Origin: Akkermansiaceae bacterium
Lineage (GTDB): Bacteria; Verrucomicrobiota; Verrucomicrobiia; Verrucomicrobiales; DEV007
Direction of reading: 5' to 3'
NCBI GenBank assembly: GCA_024233085.1
Contig: JACKQC010000022.1
Coordinates: 1-64,000, forward strand
DNA length: 64,000 bases
Shown: in pieces, positions 28,060-35,720 of the stretch
Layout: every line of letters starts with the position of its first letter
Position numbering within the stretch: position 1 is the first letter of the stretch
The notes under the pieces: generated by a model
What the model was told of the DNA's origin: nothing
The model's database searches: none
What the model saw: only the letters and a program-made list of their open reading frames with translations
Translations under genes and position numbers: made by a program

Positions 28060-28100
28060 GACCCAACAGGGTTGAGTCCCCGACCATACCCTGTTAAGTC
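28060..28100. repeat. 22-bp-pitch palindrome doublet inside the exbBDD operon
   Basis: GACCCAACAGGGTTGAGTC (28060-28078) and GACCATACCCTGTTAAGTC (28082-28100), 22 bp apart. It occupies most of the 63-bp gap between the two exbD genes, so it does not simply mark operon ends. Confidence 0.88.
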
Positions 28101-28117
28101 AGCCAATTTTCCGCCCC

Positions 28118-28561
28118 GTGAAACGCCGCCGCAAACGCCGCCCCAGCGCCGTCGAGATGCAGATGGGTCCCATGATCGACATGGTCTTCCTGTTGCTGGT
28201 TTTTTTCATGGTTTCCGCCAAACCGGTCAAAGAGGAAAGCGACATCCCCATCGGCCTGCCCGGCACCGTCGCCCAGGAGGAATCGGTCGAGATTCCCGAC
28301 GAGCTGCGCATTCTCATCCGGCCCGACGGCTCCGTCGTCCTCAACGAACAGACGCTCGACGATCCCTCCTCGCGCGCCATGCCCGAGTTGGTGCGCGTGC
28401 TCGACCGCTTCAAGAAATCCGCGGAAGCCGCCCGTTCGGAAATTCTCGTGACCGTCGCGCCGCACGACGCCGCCATTCACCAGCGCATCGTCGATGTGCT
28501 CAACGCCTGCGCCGAAGCCGGCATCACCGGCGTCACCCTGGCGGATGGAACGGAGCCGTAA
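28118..28561 (+). CDS. exbD: ExbD/TolR-family protein, second copy
   Basis: A 147-residue protein of the same fold: basic start, helix MIDMVFLLLVFFMVSA with the conserved Asp, then a periplasmic domain (LRILIRPDGSVVLNEQTL). The start is GTG at 28118. Two different ExbDs may form a heteromer or serve two partners. It ends 3 bp before the vWA gene. Confidence 0.9.
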   Translation: MKRRRKRRPSAVEMQMGPMIDMVFLLLVFFMVSAKPVKEESDIPIGLPGTVAQEESVEIPDELRILIRPDGSVVLNEQTLDDPSSRAMPELVRVLDRFKKSAEAARSEILVTVAPHDAAIHQRIVDVLNACAEAGITGVTLADGTEP

Positions 28562-28564
28562 TCG

Positions 28565-29698
28565 GTGGCCAGTCTTTCGCATCACTTTTCGCCGTTTAAC
28601 GAAATGCTCACCGTCAAACTCGACTCCCCCGCTCCCGAGCCGCGGCGCCGGCAAAAGGCGAAAACGCGGCCGGATGCGGCCGGCTCGGCGCGCGCGAACC
28701 GGCGGGCGATGATCGGATCCATCGTCGTCGGGAGCGTCATCGTGCACGCCATCGGCCTGCTGCTGTTCGGGGTGTGGACGGTCGCGACCTATTTGAACCG
28801 ACCCGCGGCCCGTTTCGAGATGAAGAAGGTCGTCAAGATCCCCGCCAAGACGCCCGAGCACAAGATGAACGTCGCGAAACACGAGGCCATGGCGCCCAAG
28901 CCCGTCCTGACCGAAAAGCTCGTCAGCACGCGGCCCGTCGAGTTCGCGCTGCCGGATCTGCCGGAGGTGAATCTCGACCAGATGCTCCCGCTCGATCCTT
29001 CGGAGCTGATCTCGGAGCAGGTGGCCGGGATCGCCGGCACCGGAGCGCTGGGAAATGGGCTCGGCCAGGGATTGAGCGGCGGCGGCGGCACGGGCGAAGG
29101 GATGAGCTTTTTCGGCATCCCCGCGGAGGGAACGCGGATCGTTTTGCTCTTCGACGTTTCCAGCTCGGTCGTCAACGCCGCCGCCGAGGCCGGCGTCCCG
29201 CTCGACCGGATCAAGGAGGAAACGCTCAAGCTCATCGAAGGGCTCGGGGTGAACGCCCAGTTTTCGATCATCCAGTTCACGCAAAACTTCAAGCCGTTCG
29301 GCGACGAGCTTCGCCCCGCCACCGACGCCAACAAGGCGGCCGCCCGCGACTGGGTCGAGAACGAATGGGTGGAGTCCGGCACCATGTCCGGCTCGGGCGT
29401 GGTGTCGAACCCCCGCGGTCTCGTCACCGTGCTCGAAAGGGCCTTCGCCATGCGGCCCGACCTCATTTTTCTCATCAGCGACGCCAGCTTTCAGTGGCGC
29501 GAAGGCGGCGGCATCTCCGACATTCCCTACGACGACCTGAACGCTCTCGTCCGCAGGCTCGAGGATGAGCTTTCCGAGAAGACGCCGATTCAGTTCATTG
29601 GATTCGCCCCGGACGACGACGACATCAAGGAATGGAGACGCATCGTCCGCCGCACCGGGGGCGATTTCCGGGAGATCAAAGGCGAGCCCCGGCGGTAG
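28565..29698 (+). CDS. TonB-position vWA-domain protein with N-terminal membrane anchor
   Basis: A 377-residue protein. The N-terminal part is basic, then one membrane helix (IGSIVVGSVIVHAIGLLLFG). A Pro-rich linker follows with a Gly-rich spacer (LGQGLSGGGGTGEG). The C-terminal half is a von Willebrand A domain with the metal site DVSSS near residues 197-201, and SGTMSGSG and ISDASFQW further on. The gene sits where tonB would sit after exbB-exbD-exbD, so the vWA head may be the output of the motor. GTG 28565 is the start with a 3-bp gap to exbD; ATG 28604 is an alternative. Function inferred from context only. Confidence 0.82.
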   Translation: MASLSHHFSPFNEMLTVKLDSPAPEPRRRQKAKTRPDAAGSARANRRAMIGSIVVGSVIVHAIGLLLFGVWTVATYLNRPAARFEMKKVVKIPAKTPEHKMNVAKHEAMAPKPVLTEKLVSTRPVEFALPDLPEVNLDQMLPLDPSELISEQVAGIAGTGALGNGLGQGLSGGGGTGEGMSFFGIPAEGTRIVLLFDVSSSVVNAAAEAGVPLDRIKEETLKLIEGLGVNAQFSIIQFTQNFKPFGDELRPATDANKAAARDWVENEWVESGTMSGSGVVSNPRGLVTVLERAFAMRPDLIFLISDASFQWREGGGISDIPYDDLNALVRRLEDELSEKTPIQFIGFAPDDDDIKEWRRIVRRTGGDFREIKGEPRR

Positions 29699-29711
29699 GA
29701 AAATACCGCGT

Positions 29712-30593
29712 TTATTTTTCCAGTGTCAGCAGCGCCTGGGCGGCGCGGATGCGGGCGTCGAGATTCGGGTCATCCAGCATCTTCGTCAGCTTCGGCACGA
29801 GTTGGCCGCATCCGGCGTCGCCGGCAAAATTCGCGGCGTAGGTCCGAATGGCCGTGTCCTCCGAGTCGAGATTGCGCCCGAGGGCGACGATGCCGTCGGG
29901 ATCTCCGAGCATGGCCAGCGCGTGCTCGATGTAGGCGCGAATCAGGGGCGTCGGCGCGTCGGCGAGACGCATGCGCAGCGGCTCGATGTCGTCGCGATTG
30001 CCGATCTGGCCGAGGATCCAGGCCGCGATCTGAACATCGTCGCCTTGTCCGTCGCGGAGCACGCCTCGGATGTCTTTCACCGCTCCCAGGTCGCCCTGCC
30101 TCGCCAGCGCGGCGGCGGCCATGAGGTGGAGCTTCATGTTTTCCCTCTGCGCGAAATGCCGCCGCATGGCGTCGGGATCGCCCACCTGATACACCTTGAA
30201 AAGACTTTCCGCGGCGTGGACGTGGCCGTGCGGATCGGAGCTGGTCAGCACGGCCGTCAACTCCTTCACCCGGGCGGTGTCGCCGGCGCGGACCAACTCC
30301 CGGGCGATGCCGCAGCGATGCTGGGCGTCCCGGTCGGTGGAAAGCTTCGGCGTCAGGTGCTCGCGCACCTCGGAACCATAGCCGCCGATGGTCAGCGCCT
30401 CCGCCGCGTGGATGGATGGCCAGAAATTGTCGCCGCCCGCGGCCTTGAGACCCTCCTGCAAGACTTCGACCGCCTTTGCCCGCGTCGCCGCGTCGAGTTT
30501 CACGCTGCCTTTGTGTTGAAGCGTCACGCAACTGGCGGTGAGGACGATAATGAGCAGGCCGGCGCCGGCGGTGAAAACGGAGTCGTTTTTCAT
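29712..30593 (-). CDS. HEAT-repeat lipoprotein
   Basis: A 293-residue protein with a lipoprotein signal peptide whose lipobox reads LTASC. The rest is HEAT-like repeats with regular Ala/Leu helices, for example HAAESLFKVYQVGDPDAMR and IQIAAWILGQIGNRDDIEPL-like pairs. It overlaps the stop of the SSS symporter gene by 4 bases (30590-30593), so the two are translated together. This pairing is common in Planctomycetota and Verrucomicrobiota; the role of the repeat protein is unknown, perhaps substrate delivery. Confidence 0.82.
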   Translation of the reverse strand: MKNDSVFTAGAGLLIIVLTASCVTLQHKGSVKLDAATRAKAVEVLQEGLKAAGGDNFWPSIHAAEALTIGGYGSEVREHLTPKLSTDRDAQHRCGIARELVRAGDTARVKELTAVLTSSDPHGHVHAAESLFKVYQVGDPDAMRRHFAQRENMKLHLMAAAALARQGDLGAVKDIRGVLRDGQGDDVQIAAWILGQIGNRDDIEPLRMRLADAPTPLIRAYIEHALAMLGDPDGIVALGRNLDSEDTAIRTYAANFAGDAGCGQLVPKLTKMLDDPNLDARIRAAQALLTLEK

Positions 30594-32281
30594 GTGCCTA
30601 CTTTATCGCCTTCACGGCGCGATGGCAAAGCCAGACTCGCCACCGCGCCCACCGCGAGATTCACCACCAGGGCGGCCGGCATGATCCACTGGAAACTCAC
30701 CGGATCGACCTCGTCACCGTTCGGCAGGGTTTTGAACCCAAAAATCGGTCCCGAAAACGCGATCGACACCGCCGTCCCGACACCGAACACCGCGCCAATC
30801 CAAACCCCGGCCGGCGAGGCGAATTTCACGAACAGCGCGAAAAAGAACAGGCAAAAAATCGGCACCGTCAGCAGGTTCGCCGTTTTCATGGTGACGGCGG
30901 TGATGTTTCCCGGCACCCGCTCCATGAAAGAGCTGCACACCACCACCACCGCGCCGATGACGAAGGCCAGCACCCGCGCCATGAGGACGTGTTTTTCCTC
31001 CGACATCGGCCGATGACTCAGGGGATCGACGAGATCCGTCGTCACCACCGCCGTGATGGAATTGACCCCCGAGTCGATGCTCGACATCGCCGCCGCGAAG
31101 AGGCCCGACACCACCAGCCCGGACACCACCGGCGGCAGATGAAAGGCGATGAAGTGCGGAAACACCAGATCGGCGTTCTTTTTGAGATCGGCCCCGCTCG
31201 GCGCCTGGTCCGGATGCGCCTGGAAGTAACCCAGCAGGGCGAACCCCGCCAGGCCGAGCGTGACACCCACGACCATCGAGACAACCAGCTGCATGCCGAT
31301 GGCGCGTCGGGCGGTTCCGGCGTTTTCGGTGGCCATGAAGCGCTGCACCGAGACCTGATCGCCCCCGGACGTCGCGACCATCCAGAGAAAAACCGACAAC
31401 AAGGTTCCCAACATCGTGACCCGCGTCGAGGCGTCCCTCGGCAGGATGGGCTGCGCGTCCCAGTGCTCCTGCCATCGGGTCGGGAACCAGTCGAATCCCC
31501 CCATCTGCCACGTCACCGTGGCGATCACCAGCACGGCGCCGCCATACAGCAGGATCGTCTGAATGAGGTCGGTGATCACCACCGCGCGCAGGCCGCCGAT
31601 GGAGGCGTAGGTCACCGACACCAGGCCGGTCACCAGGACAATGAGCGGCACCTTGGCCGAAATCCACGCCTCCTTGGCTTCGGCGCTCCGGGCGACGACG
31701 TCGGCGGGCACGATCATGGTCGCGATGGCCTTCCCGGTGAGATAGACCAGCAGGGACATCCACACCAGTCTCAGAGCGAGGAAAAGGAAGACCCCGAGCA
31801 GGCGGACACCGCCGCCCAGACGCTGGCCGAGCAGCTCGTAGGCGCTCGTCACCCGGTGCCGCATGTAGATCGGCAGCATCACGAACCCGACGACGAAAAA
31901 CACGAACGGGTATGCCAGGTAATTGGTCAGGTAAACCGGCCCCTTCCCGAACATCTCGCCCGGAATCGACAGGTAGGTGATCGTGCTCAAGAGCGAGGCG
32001 AAAAGCGACACCCCGATCAGGATGGGGTTCATGTTCCCCGAGCCGACAAAATACTCCCGCCGCGTCGTCTGCCGCCGACCGAACCACCATCCCAGCACGA
32101 TGGTCGAAATCGCGTAAATCACGATGATGCCCCAGTCCACCGGCTTCAGTCCGCCGGTCGCCACCGAGGCCGCCGCCAAATCGCTTTCCGCGCCGAAAGC
32201 CGCCGCGCGAAACATCAGCAGCACTCCCAGCCCCGGCAAAACGGGAGATTGGCGGAAACGGAAACGGGGAAAGGCAAACAT
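30590..32281 (-). CDS. Sodium/solute symporter (SSS family)
   Basis: A protein of about 563 residues with 12-14 membrane helices. SSS features include SIPGEMFGKGPVYLTNYLAYP, GQRLGGGVRLLGVFLFL, SVTYASIGGLRAVVITDLIQ (the conserved GGLRAV...TDxxQ block) and SGLFAAAMSSIDSGVNS (sodium site). It uses the sodium gradient to import a small solute, often a sugar or acid sugar in this subgroup; the substrate cannot be read from the sequence. I start at ATG 32281; a Met at 32368 would add 29 residues unlike the family. It shares a 4-bp overlap with the HEAT lipoprotein. Confidence 0.9.
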   Translation of the reverse strand: MFAFPRFRFRQSPVLPGLGVLLMFRAAAFGAESDLAAASVATGGLKPVDWGIIVIYAISTIVLGWWFGRRQTTRREYFVGSGNMNPILIGVSLFASLLSTITYLSIPGEMFGKGPVYLTNYLAYPFVFFVVGFVMLPIYMRHRVTSAYELLGQRLGGGVRLLGVFLFLALRLVWMSLLVYLTGKAIATMIVPADVVARSAEAKEAWISAKVPLIVLVTGLVSVTYASIGGLRAVVITDLIQTILLYGGAVLVIATVTWQMGGFDWFPTRWQEHWDAQPILPRDASTRVTMLGTLLSVFLWMVATSGGDQVSVQRFMATENAGTARRAIGMQLVVSMVVGVTLGLAGFALLGYFQAHPDQAPSGADLKKNADLVFPHFIAFHLPPVVSGLVVSGLFAAAMSSIDSGVNSITAVVTTDLVDPLSHRPMSEEKHVLMARVLAFVIGAVVVVCSSFMERVPGNITAVTMKTANLLTVPIFCLFFFALFVKFASPAGVWIGAVFGVGTAVSIAFSGPIFGFKTLPNGDEVDPVSFQWIMPAALVVNLAVGAVASLALPSRREGDKVGT

Positions 32282-32361
32282 TGCGGCAAAAGGGAGGTTC
32301 GAAAACCCGGATGGTCGCAAGCCGCGTCGCTCCCGTCCAGCCTGAAAGCCGGTTTTTCGGC

Positions 32362-32402
32362 GACTCAACAGGGTATGGTCACCGACCCAACCCTGTTGGG
32401 TG
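32362..32402. repeat. 22-bp-pitch palindrome doublet
   Basis: GACTCAACAGGGTATGGTC (32362-32380) and GACCCAACCCTGTTGGGTG (32384-32402), 22 bp apart. It lies between the symporter start and the ABC ATPase stop. Confidence 0.88.
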
Positions 32403-32407
32403 ACGCC

Positions 32408-33100
32408 TCAAACGAGACGACCCTCCCGCATCTCGAGCGAGCGTCCGGCGGCGGCCTTGGCCCGCTCGTCGTGGGTGACCATGAGAACGGCGCCTTTCCC
32501 GTCGGCGGCGAAGCGGGACAGCCGATCGAGAATGACGGCGGCGTTTTCGGCGTCGAGATTTCCCGTCGGCTCGTCCGCGAGAATGAGCCGGGGATCGCCC
32601 ATCAGCGCCCGGGCCAGGGCGACGCGCTGCTGCTCGCCGGTGCTGAGCTTCGAGGGCACGTGCCCGGCGCGGTGCGAGAGATTGAACTCCGCCAGCAGCG
32701 ATCTCGCCTTTTCACGGCGGGATTCCCGACCCGCCGCGCCGCCCCCGTTCGCGCCGGCGAGGTCGGAAACGAGCAGATTGTCCAACACGCCGAGATACGG
32801 GACCAGGTGGAACTGCTGGAAGACGAAGCCCGCCTTCTCGGCGCGAAAGGCGGCCCGCGCCTCGGGTCCGAGGGCGTAGGGATTTTCGCCGGCGACGCGG
32901 ATCTCGCCCCCGTCGGGCGAGAGCAGACCGCCCGCCATCAGGAGGAGCGTCGATTTTCCGCAGCCGCTGGCGCCGTGCAGGGCGACAAATTCCCCGGCGC
33001 CGAGGGTCAGCGACACGTCGTCGATGGCGAGCACTTCGCCGTCGGCGGCTTTGAAAACTTTCCGCACCCCGGCGGTTTCGAGCGCGGGAATCTCAGTCAT
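32408..33100 (-). CDS. ABC transporter ATP-binding protein (LolD/MacB type)
   Basis: A 230-residue ATPase. Walker A GASGCGKST, a Q-loop in FVFQQFHLVPYLGVLDNLL, the signature LSTGEQQRVALARAL (a variant of LSGGQ), Walker B LILADEPTGNLD, and the switch His in VTHD. It powers the permease at 33093, with which it overlaps by 8 bp. The start ATG 33100 is chosen for MTEIPALETAGV; upstream frame is a shadow of the permease gene. Confidence 0.93.
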   Translation of the reverse strand: MTEIPALETAGVRKVFKAADGEVLAIDDVSLTLGAGEFVALHGASGCGKSTLLLMAGGLLSPDGGEIRVAGENPYALGPEARAAFRAEKAGFVFQQFHLVPYLGVLDNLLVSDLAGANGGGAAGRESRREKARSLLAEFNLSHRAGHVPSKLSTGEQQRVALARALMGDPRLILADEPTGNLDAENAAVILDRLSRFAADGKGAVLMVTHDERAKAAAGRSLEMREGRLV

Positions 33101-34373
33101 AACGCAAAACCTCGGCTGGATCCCTTTGCGCGGCGGCCAGCGACGGCAGCCACGCGGCCAGCGCGGCCAGCAGCGGCGCGGCGAAAATGGCGGCAACCCA
33201 TTCCAAGGGATGAATGAGCGGCGCCGGGGCCTCGGCCCCGACGGGAGCGGATCCCGCCGGAATTCCCACGAGTTCCGCCACCAAGGCGCCGATGACTCCG
33301 CCGATGAGGCCGGCGGCGACGGCGCGGGTCAGGAAGGCGCCGAGAATGGTCCGGGCCTTCACCCCGATGGCGCGCAGGATACCGATCTCGGTCAGCCGCT
33401 CGCGGACGTTGATGAAGGCCAGCAGACCGATCCACGCCATCGACACCAGAATGGCGGCTGGCAGGAGAATGCCGGCGAGTTTTTCGCGCTCGGCACGGAG
33501 TTCGGCGCGTTCGGACTTTTTCGCCTCGATCTGTTGTTTGGCGGTGGCGGCGGCGACGTTGCGGGCTTCGGCGCGGGCGAGCGCGGTGCTTTCGGTTTCG
33601 ACGATCTGGGTGTCGGGCAGGATGGCATGGAGTTCGGCGCGGATTTCGCCGAGCCGATCGACGGTGGCGCAGTTGCACTCGAGGGCCTGGATGGCGTTGA
33701 TGAGGCCCTCTTTGCCGAGGAGATCCTGGGCCTCGGGCAGGTGCATCCAGAGGGTGATGTCGTCGCGCGAGCCGCGCGGGGCGTAGGTTTTATGGACGGT
33801 GAACTCGCGGCCCATGAAGGCGATCTTGTCGCCGGGATTCAAGCCCAGGCTGTTGTGCAATTCGTGGCCCAGGATCACGGAACCGGCGGGAACGGGGTCG
33901 AGCAGGGGCGACTTCTGGGGGCGCTCCATGATGGGGATCTCGCCGCGCACGCCAATGAGAATGACGGCGCGCTTTTTCTCGGGCCACTCGACTTTCTGCG
34001 TCAGACTCGGCAACAAATGGTTCACGGTGACGATGTCGCTGTTGGCGAGCTTCATCACGTAGTCCTCGGGCATGGTCTTCGAGGCGAAACCCTCGGCATA
34101 GACCTCGCCCAGGTCCTGGTCCTTCGGGAAGATAAAAAGGTTGAAGCCGAGGCCCTTCATCGACTTGCGGACCTCGTCCTCGAGTTTGGCCATCTCCCGC
34201 CGCGTGGCCTCCTCCATCCCGGCGATGAGCGCGTCGGTCTGGCGGTCGTGGGTCCGCAGCGCCGCCACTGTGCACAACACCGCCGCCACCGCGAGCGCCG
34301 CGCCAAGCACCGAAAGGATGAAGTTCAACTTGCGGTGGAGAATTTCCCGCAGGACGAGGCGTGGCAGGGTCAT
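33093..34373 (-). CDS. ABC transporter permease (FtsX/MacB type)
   Basis: A 426-residue membrane protein. One N-terminal helix (NFILSVLGAALAVAAVLCTVA), a periplasmic domain, a coiled-coil (AKQQIEAKKSERAELRAERE) and three C-terminal helices containing AFINVRERLTEIGILRAIGVK, the FtsX hallmark. This class usually exports or extracts lipid-linked or envelope material by mechanical coupling. It overlaps its neighbour genes on both sides. Confidence 0.9.
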   Translation of the reverse strand: MTLPRLVLREILHRKLNFILSVLGAALAVAAVLCTVAALRTHDRQTDALIAGMEEATRREMAKLEDEVRKSMKGLGFNLFIFPKDQDLGEVYAEGFASKTMPEDYVMKLANSDIVTVNHLLPSLTQKVEWPEKKRAVILIGVRGEIPIMERPQKSPLLDPVPAGSVILGHELHNSLGLNPGDKIAFMGREFTVHKTYAPRGSRDDITLWMHLPEAQDLLGKEGLINAIQALECNCATVDRLGEIRAELHAILPDTQIVETESTALARAEARNVAAATAKQQIEAKKSERAELRAEREKLAGILLPAAILVSMAWIGLLAFINVRERLTEIGILRAIGVKARTILGAFLTRAVAAGLIGGVIGALVAELVGIPAGSAPVGAEAPAPLIHPLEWVAAIFAAPLLAALAAWLPSLAAAQRDPAEVLRYD

Positions 34374-35593
34374 GGCGATTTGCGGCGAAGGAGCATCAGG
34401 GTGCCGACGGAGATGCCCAGCAACACGACCAGACCGATGGCCAGGATCGGAGCCAGCACGCGCCGGTTCGCCGTGGCGGCGGCGGCCTCCTCTTCCGGTT
34501 CGGACGCGGGCACCGCGGCCGCCGCGGCCGCCGCGGCCGGGTTTTGGCCGGAGTCATCGGGAGTGGCGTCGCCGGACTCGGCATCGGCCGCGGCCTGCAT
34601 CAGAATCGCGGTGCCTTCGAGGGGCGGCAGGATTTTCTCCATCACGATCTCGCTGCCCACCAGCGCGGCGTCCCAATTCGCCGAGATCAGCAGGTCCATG
34701 CCGGGATTCTGATCCTTCACCTCGCAGGAGCAGGCGCCGCAGATGTAGGTGGCGTAGTCCAGCGCGTTGATGTCCGAGACGCCGCGCCCGATGAGCGGCT
34801 CCAGCAGCCGGCCCCGGCCGAAGACGGGGAACACCATGGGTTCGGCCGAAAATTCGCGCAGGTCATCCTCGATGTTGAGCAACATCGCGCGGAAAAGCGC
34901 CTCCGCCGGATCGTCGCGGCCAATCCGAAGCACGGAAAAGTCGATTTTCAGCGGCACCTCCGAGCGCAGCACGTCGTCGGCGTTGACGGGCGCCGAGATC
35001 GGGAGGGTCTCGGCCTGCGACCGTGTCACCACGCCGTCGGGCACGCGGAGTTTTTCGCGGGCCTGGGCGTTCGCCTGCTCCATCGCCGCGAGGGCCGCGT
35101 CGTCCTTTTCCGCCTCGCCGGACTCCAGCAGCAGCCAGACGGCCGACTCGCCGGAGAGGAGCTTTTTCACGATCTCGCGCCGGATCGGCGAGTCGAGCAG
35201 TTTGCGCGCCGTGTCCTCGTTCAGGGGGCCTGACCAGATGGGTTTGGTCGCGAAGCCGCGAATTTTCTCCGGGTAAAACAGGTCGAGCCGCGCTTCGGCG
35301 GTGGCGGTGGCAACCGGCTCGGACGCGCCGGACGCCTCGTCGGCCAGGTAAACGCGGAGATTGGCGGCGGCCTCGGCCTCGGTGGCGGCGGTCTTCAGTC
35401 GATCGAAGGCGGACTGCTCGGCGTCGGAAAGTTTTCCGGAAGCGCCCGGCGTGACGACCGCGCGATACTGGTCGGCCGACCAGCGCTCCAGCGCGAACCG
35501 GAACACCGGAACCTGACAAGCCATCGCCGCCGCGCCCGCCAGAACAAGCACAGCGGCGGCGAGAAACGGTGGGAGACGCTTTCGAGACCGCAT
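34370..35593 (-). CDS. Membrane-anchored protein of an ABC transporter operon, unknown family
   Basis: A 407-residue protein I do not recognise as a named family. It has a signal-like N-terminus (FLAAAVLVLAGAAAMAC, possibly a weak lipobox), a helical and beta body, a CGACSC motif near residue 310, a low-complexity Ala/Glu linker and a C-terminal membrane helix (ILAIGLVVLLGISVGTLMLL). Its stop overlaps the permease start by 4 bases, so it is a coupled partner and may collect or pass the substrate. ATG 35593 begins a signal-like sequence; the long upstream frame is not protein-like. Confidence 0.7.
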   Translation of the reverse strand: MRSRKRLPPFLAAAVLVLAGAAAMACQVPVFRFALERWSADQYRAVVTPGASGKLSDAEQSAFDRLKTAATEAEAAANLRVYLADEASGASEPVATATAEARLDLFYPEKIRGFATKPIWSGPLNEDTARKLLDSPIRREIVKKLLSGESAVWLLLESGEAEKDDAALAAMEQANAQAREKLRVPDGVVTRSQAETLPISAPVNADDVLRSEVPLKIDFSVLRIGRDDPAEALFRAMLLNIEDDLREFSAEPMVFPVFGRGRLLEPLIGRGVSDINALDYATYICGACSCEVKDQNPGMDLLISANWDAALVGSEIVMEKILPPLEGTAILMQAAADAESGDATPDDSGQNPAAAAAAAAVPASEPEEEAAAATANRRVLAPILAIGLVVLLGISVGTLMLLRRKSP

Positions 35594-35720
35594 TTCGAGC
35601 CCACTCTGCCATTTCCGCGCGGGCCTGCAAAGCCCGTAATCGGGTGACGGCGCCCAAAGCATCCGCCGGACCCCGTTTTTTGGGGTTTCGCGAAGTCCGC
35701 GCTTTCGCCTAGGATGGGGC

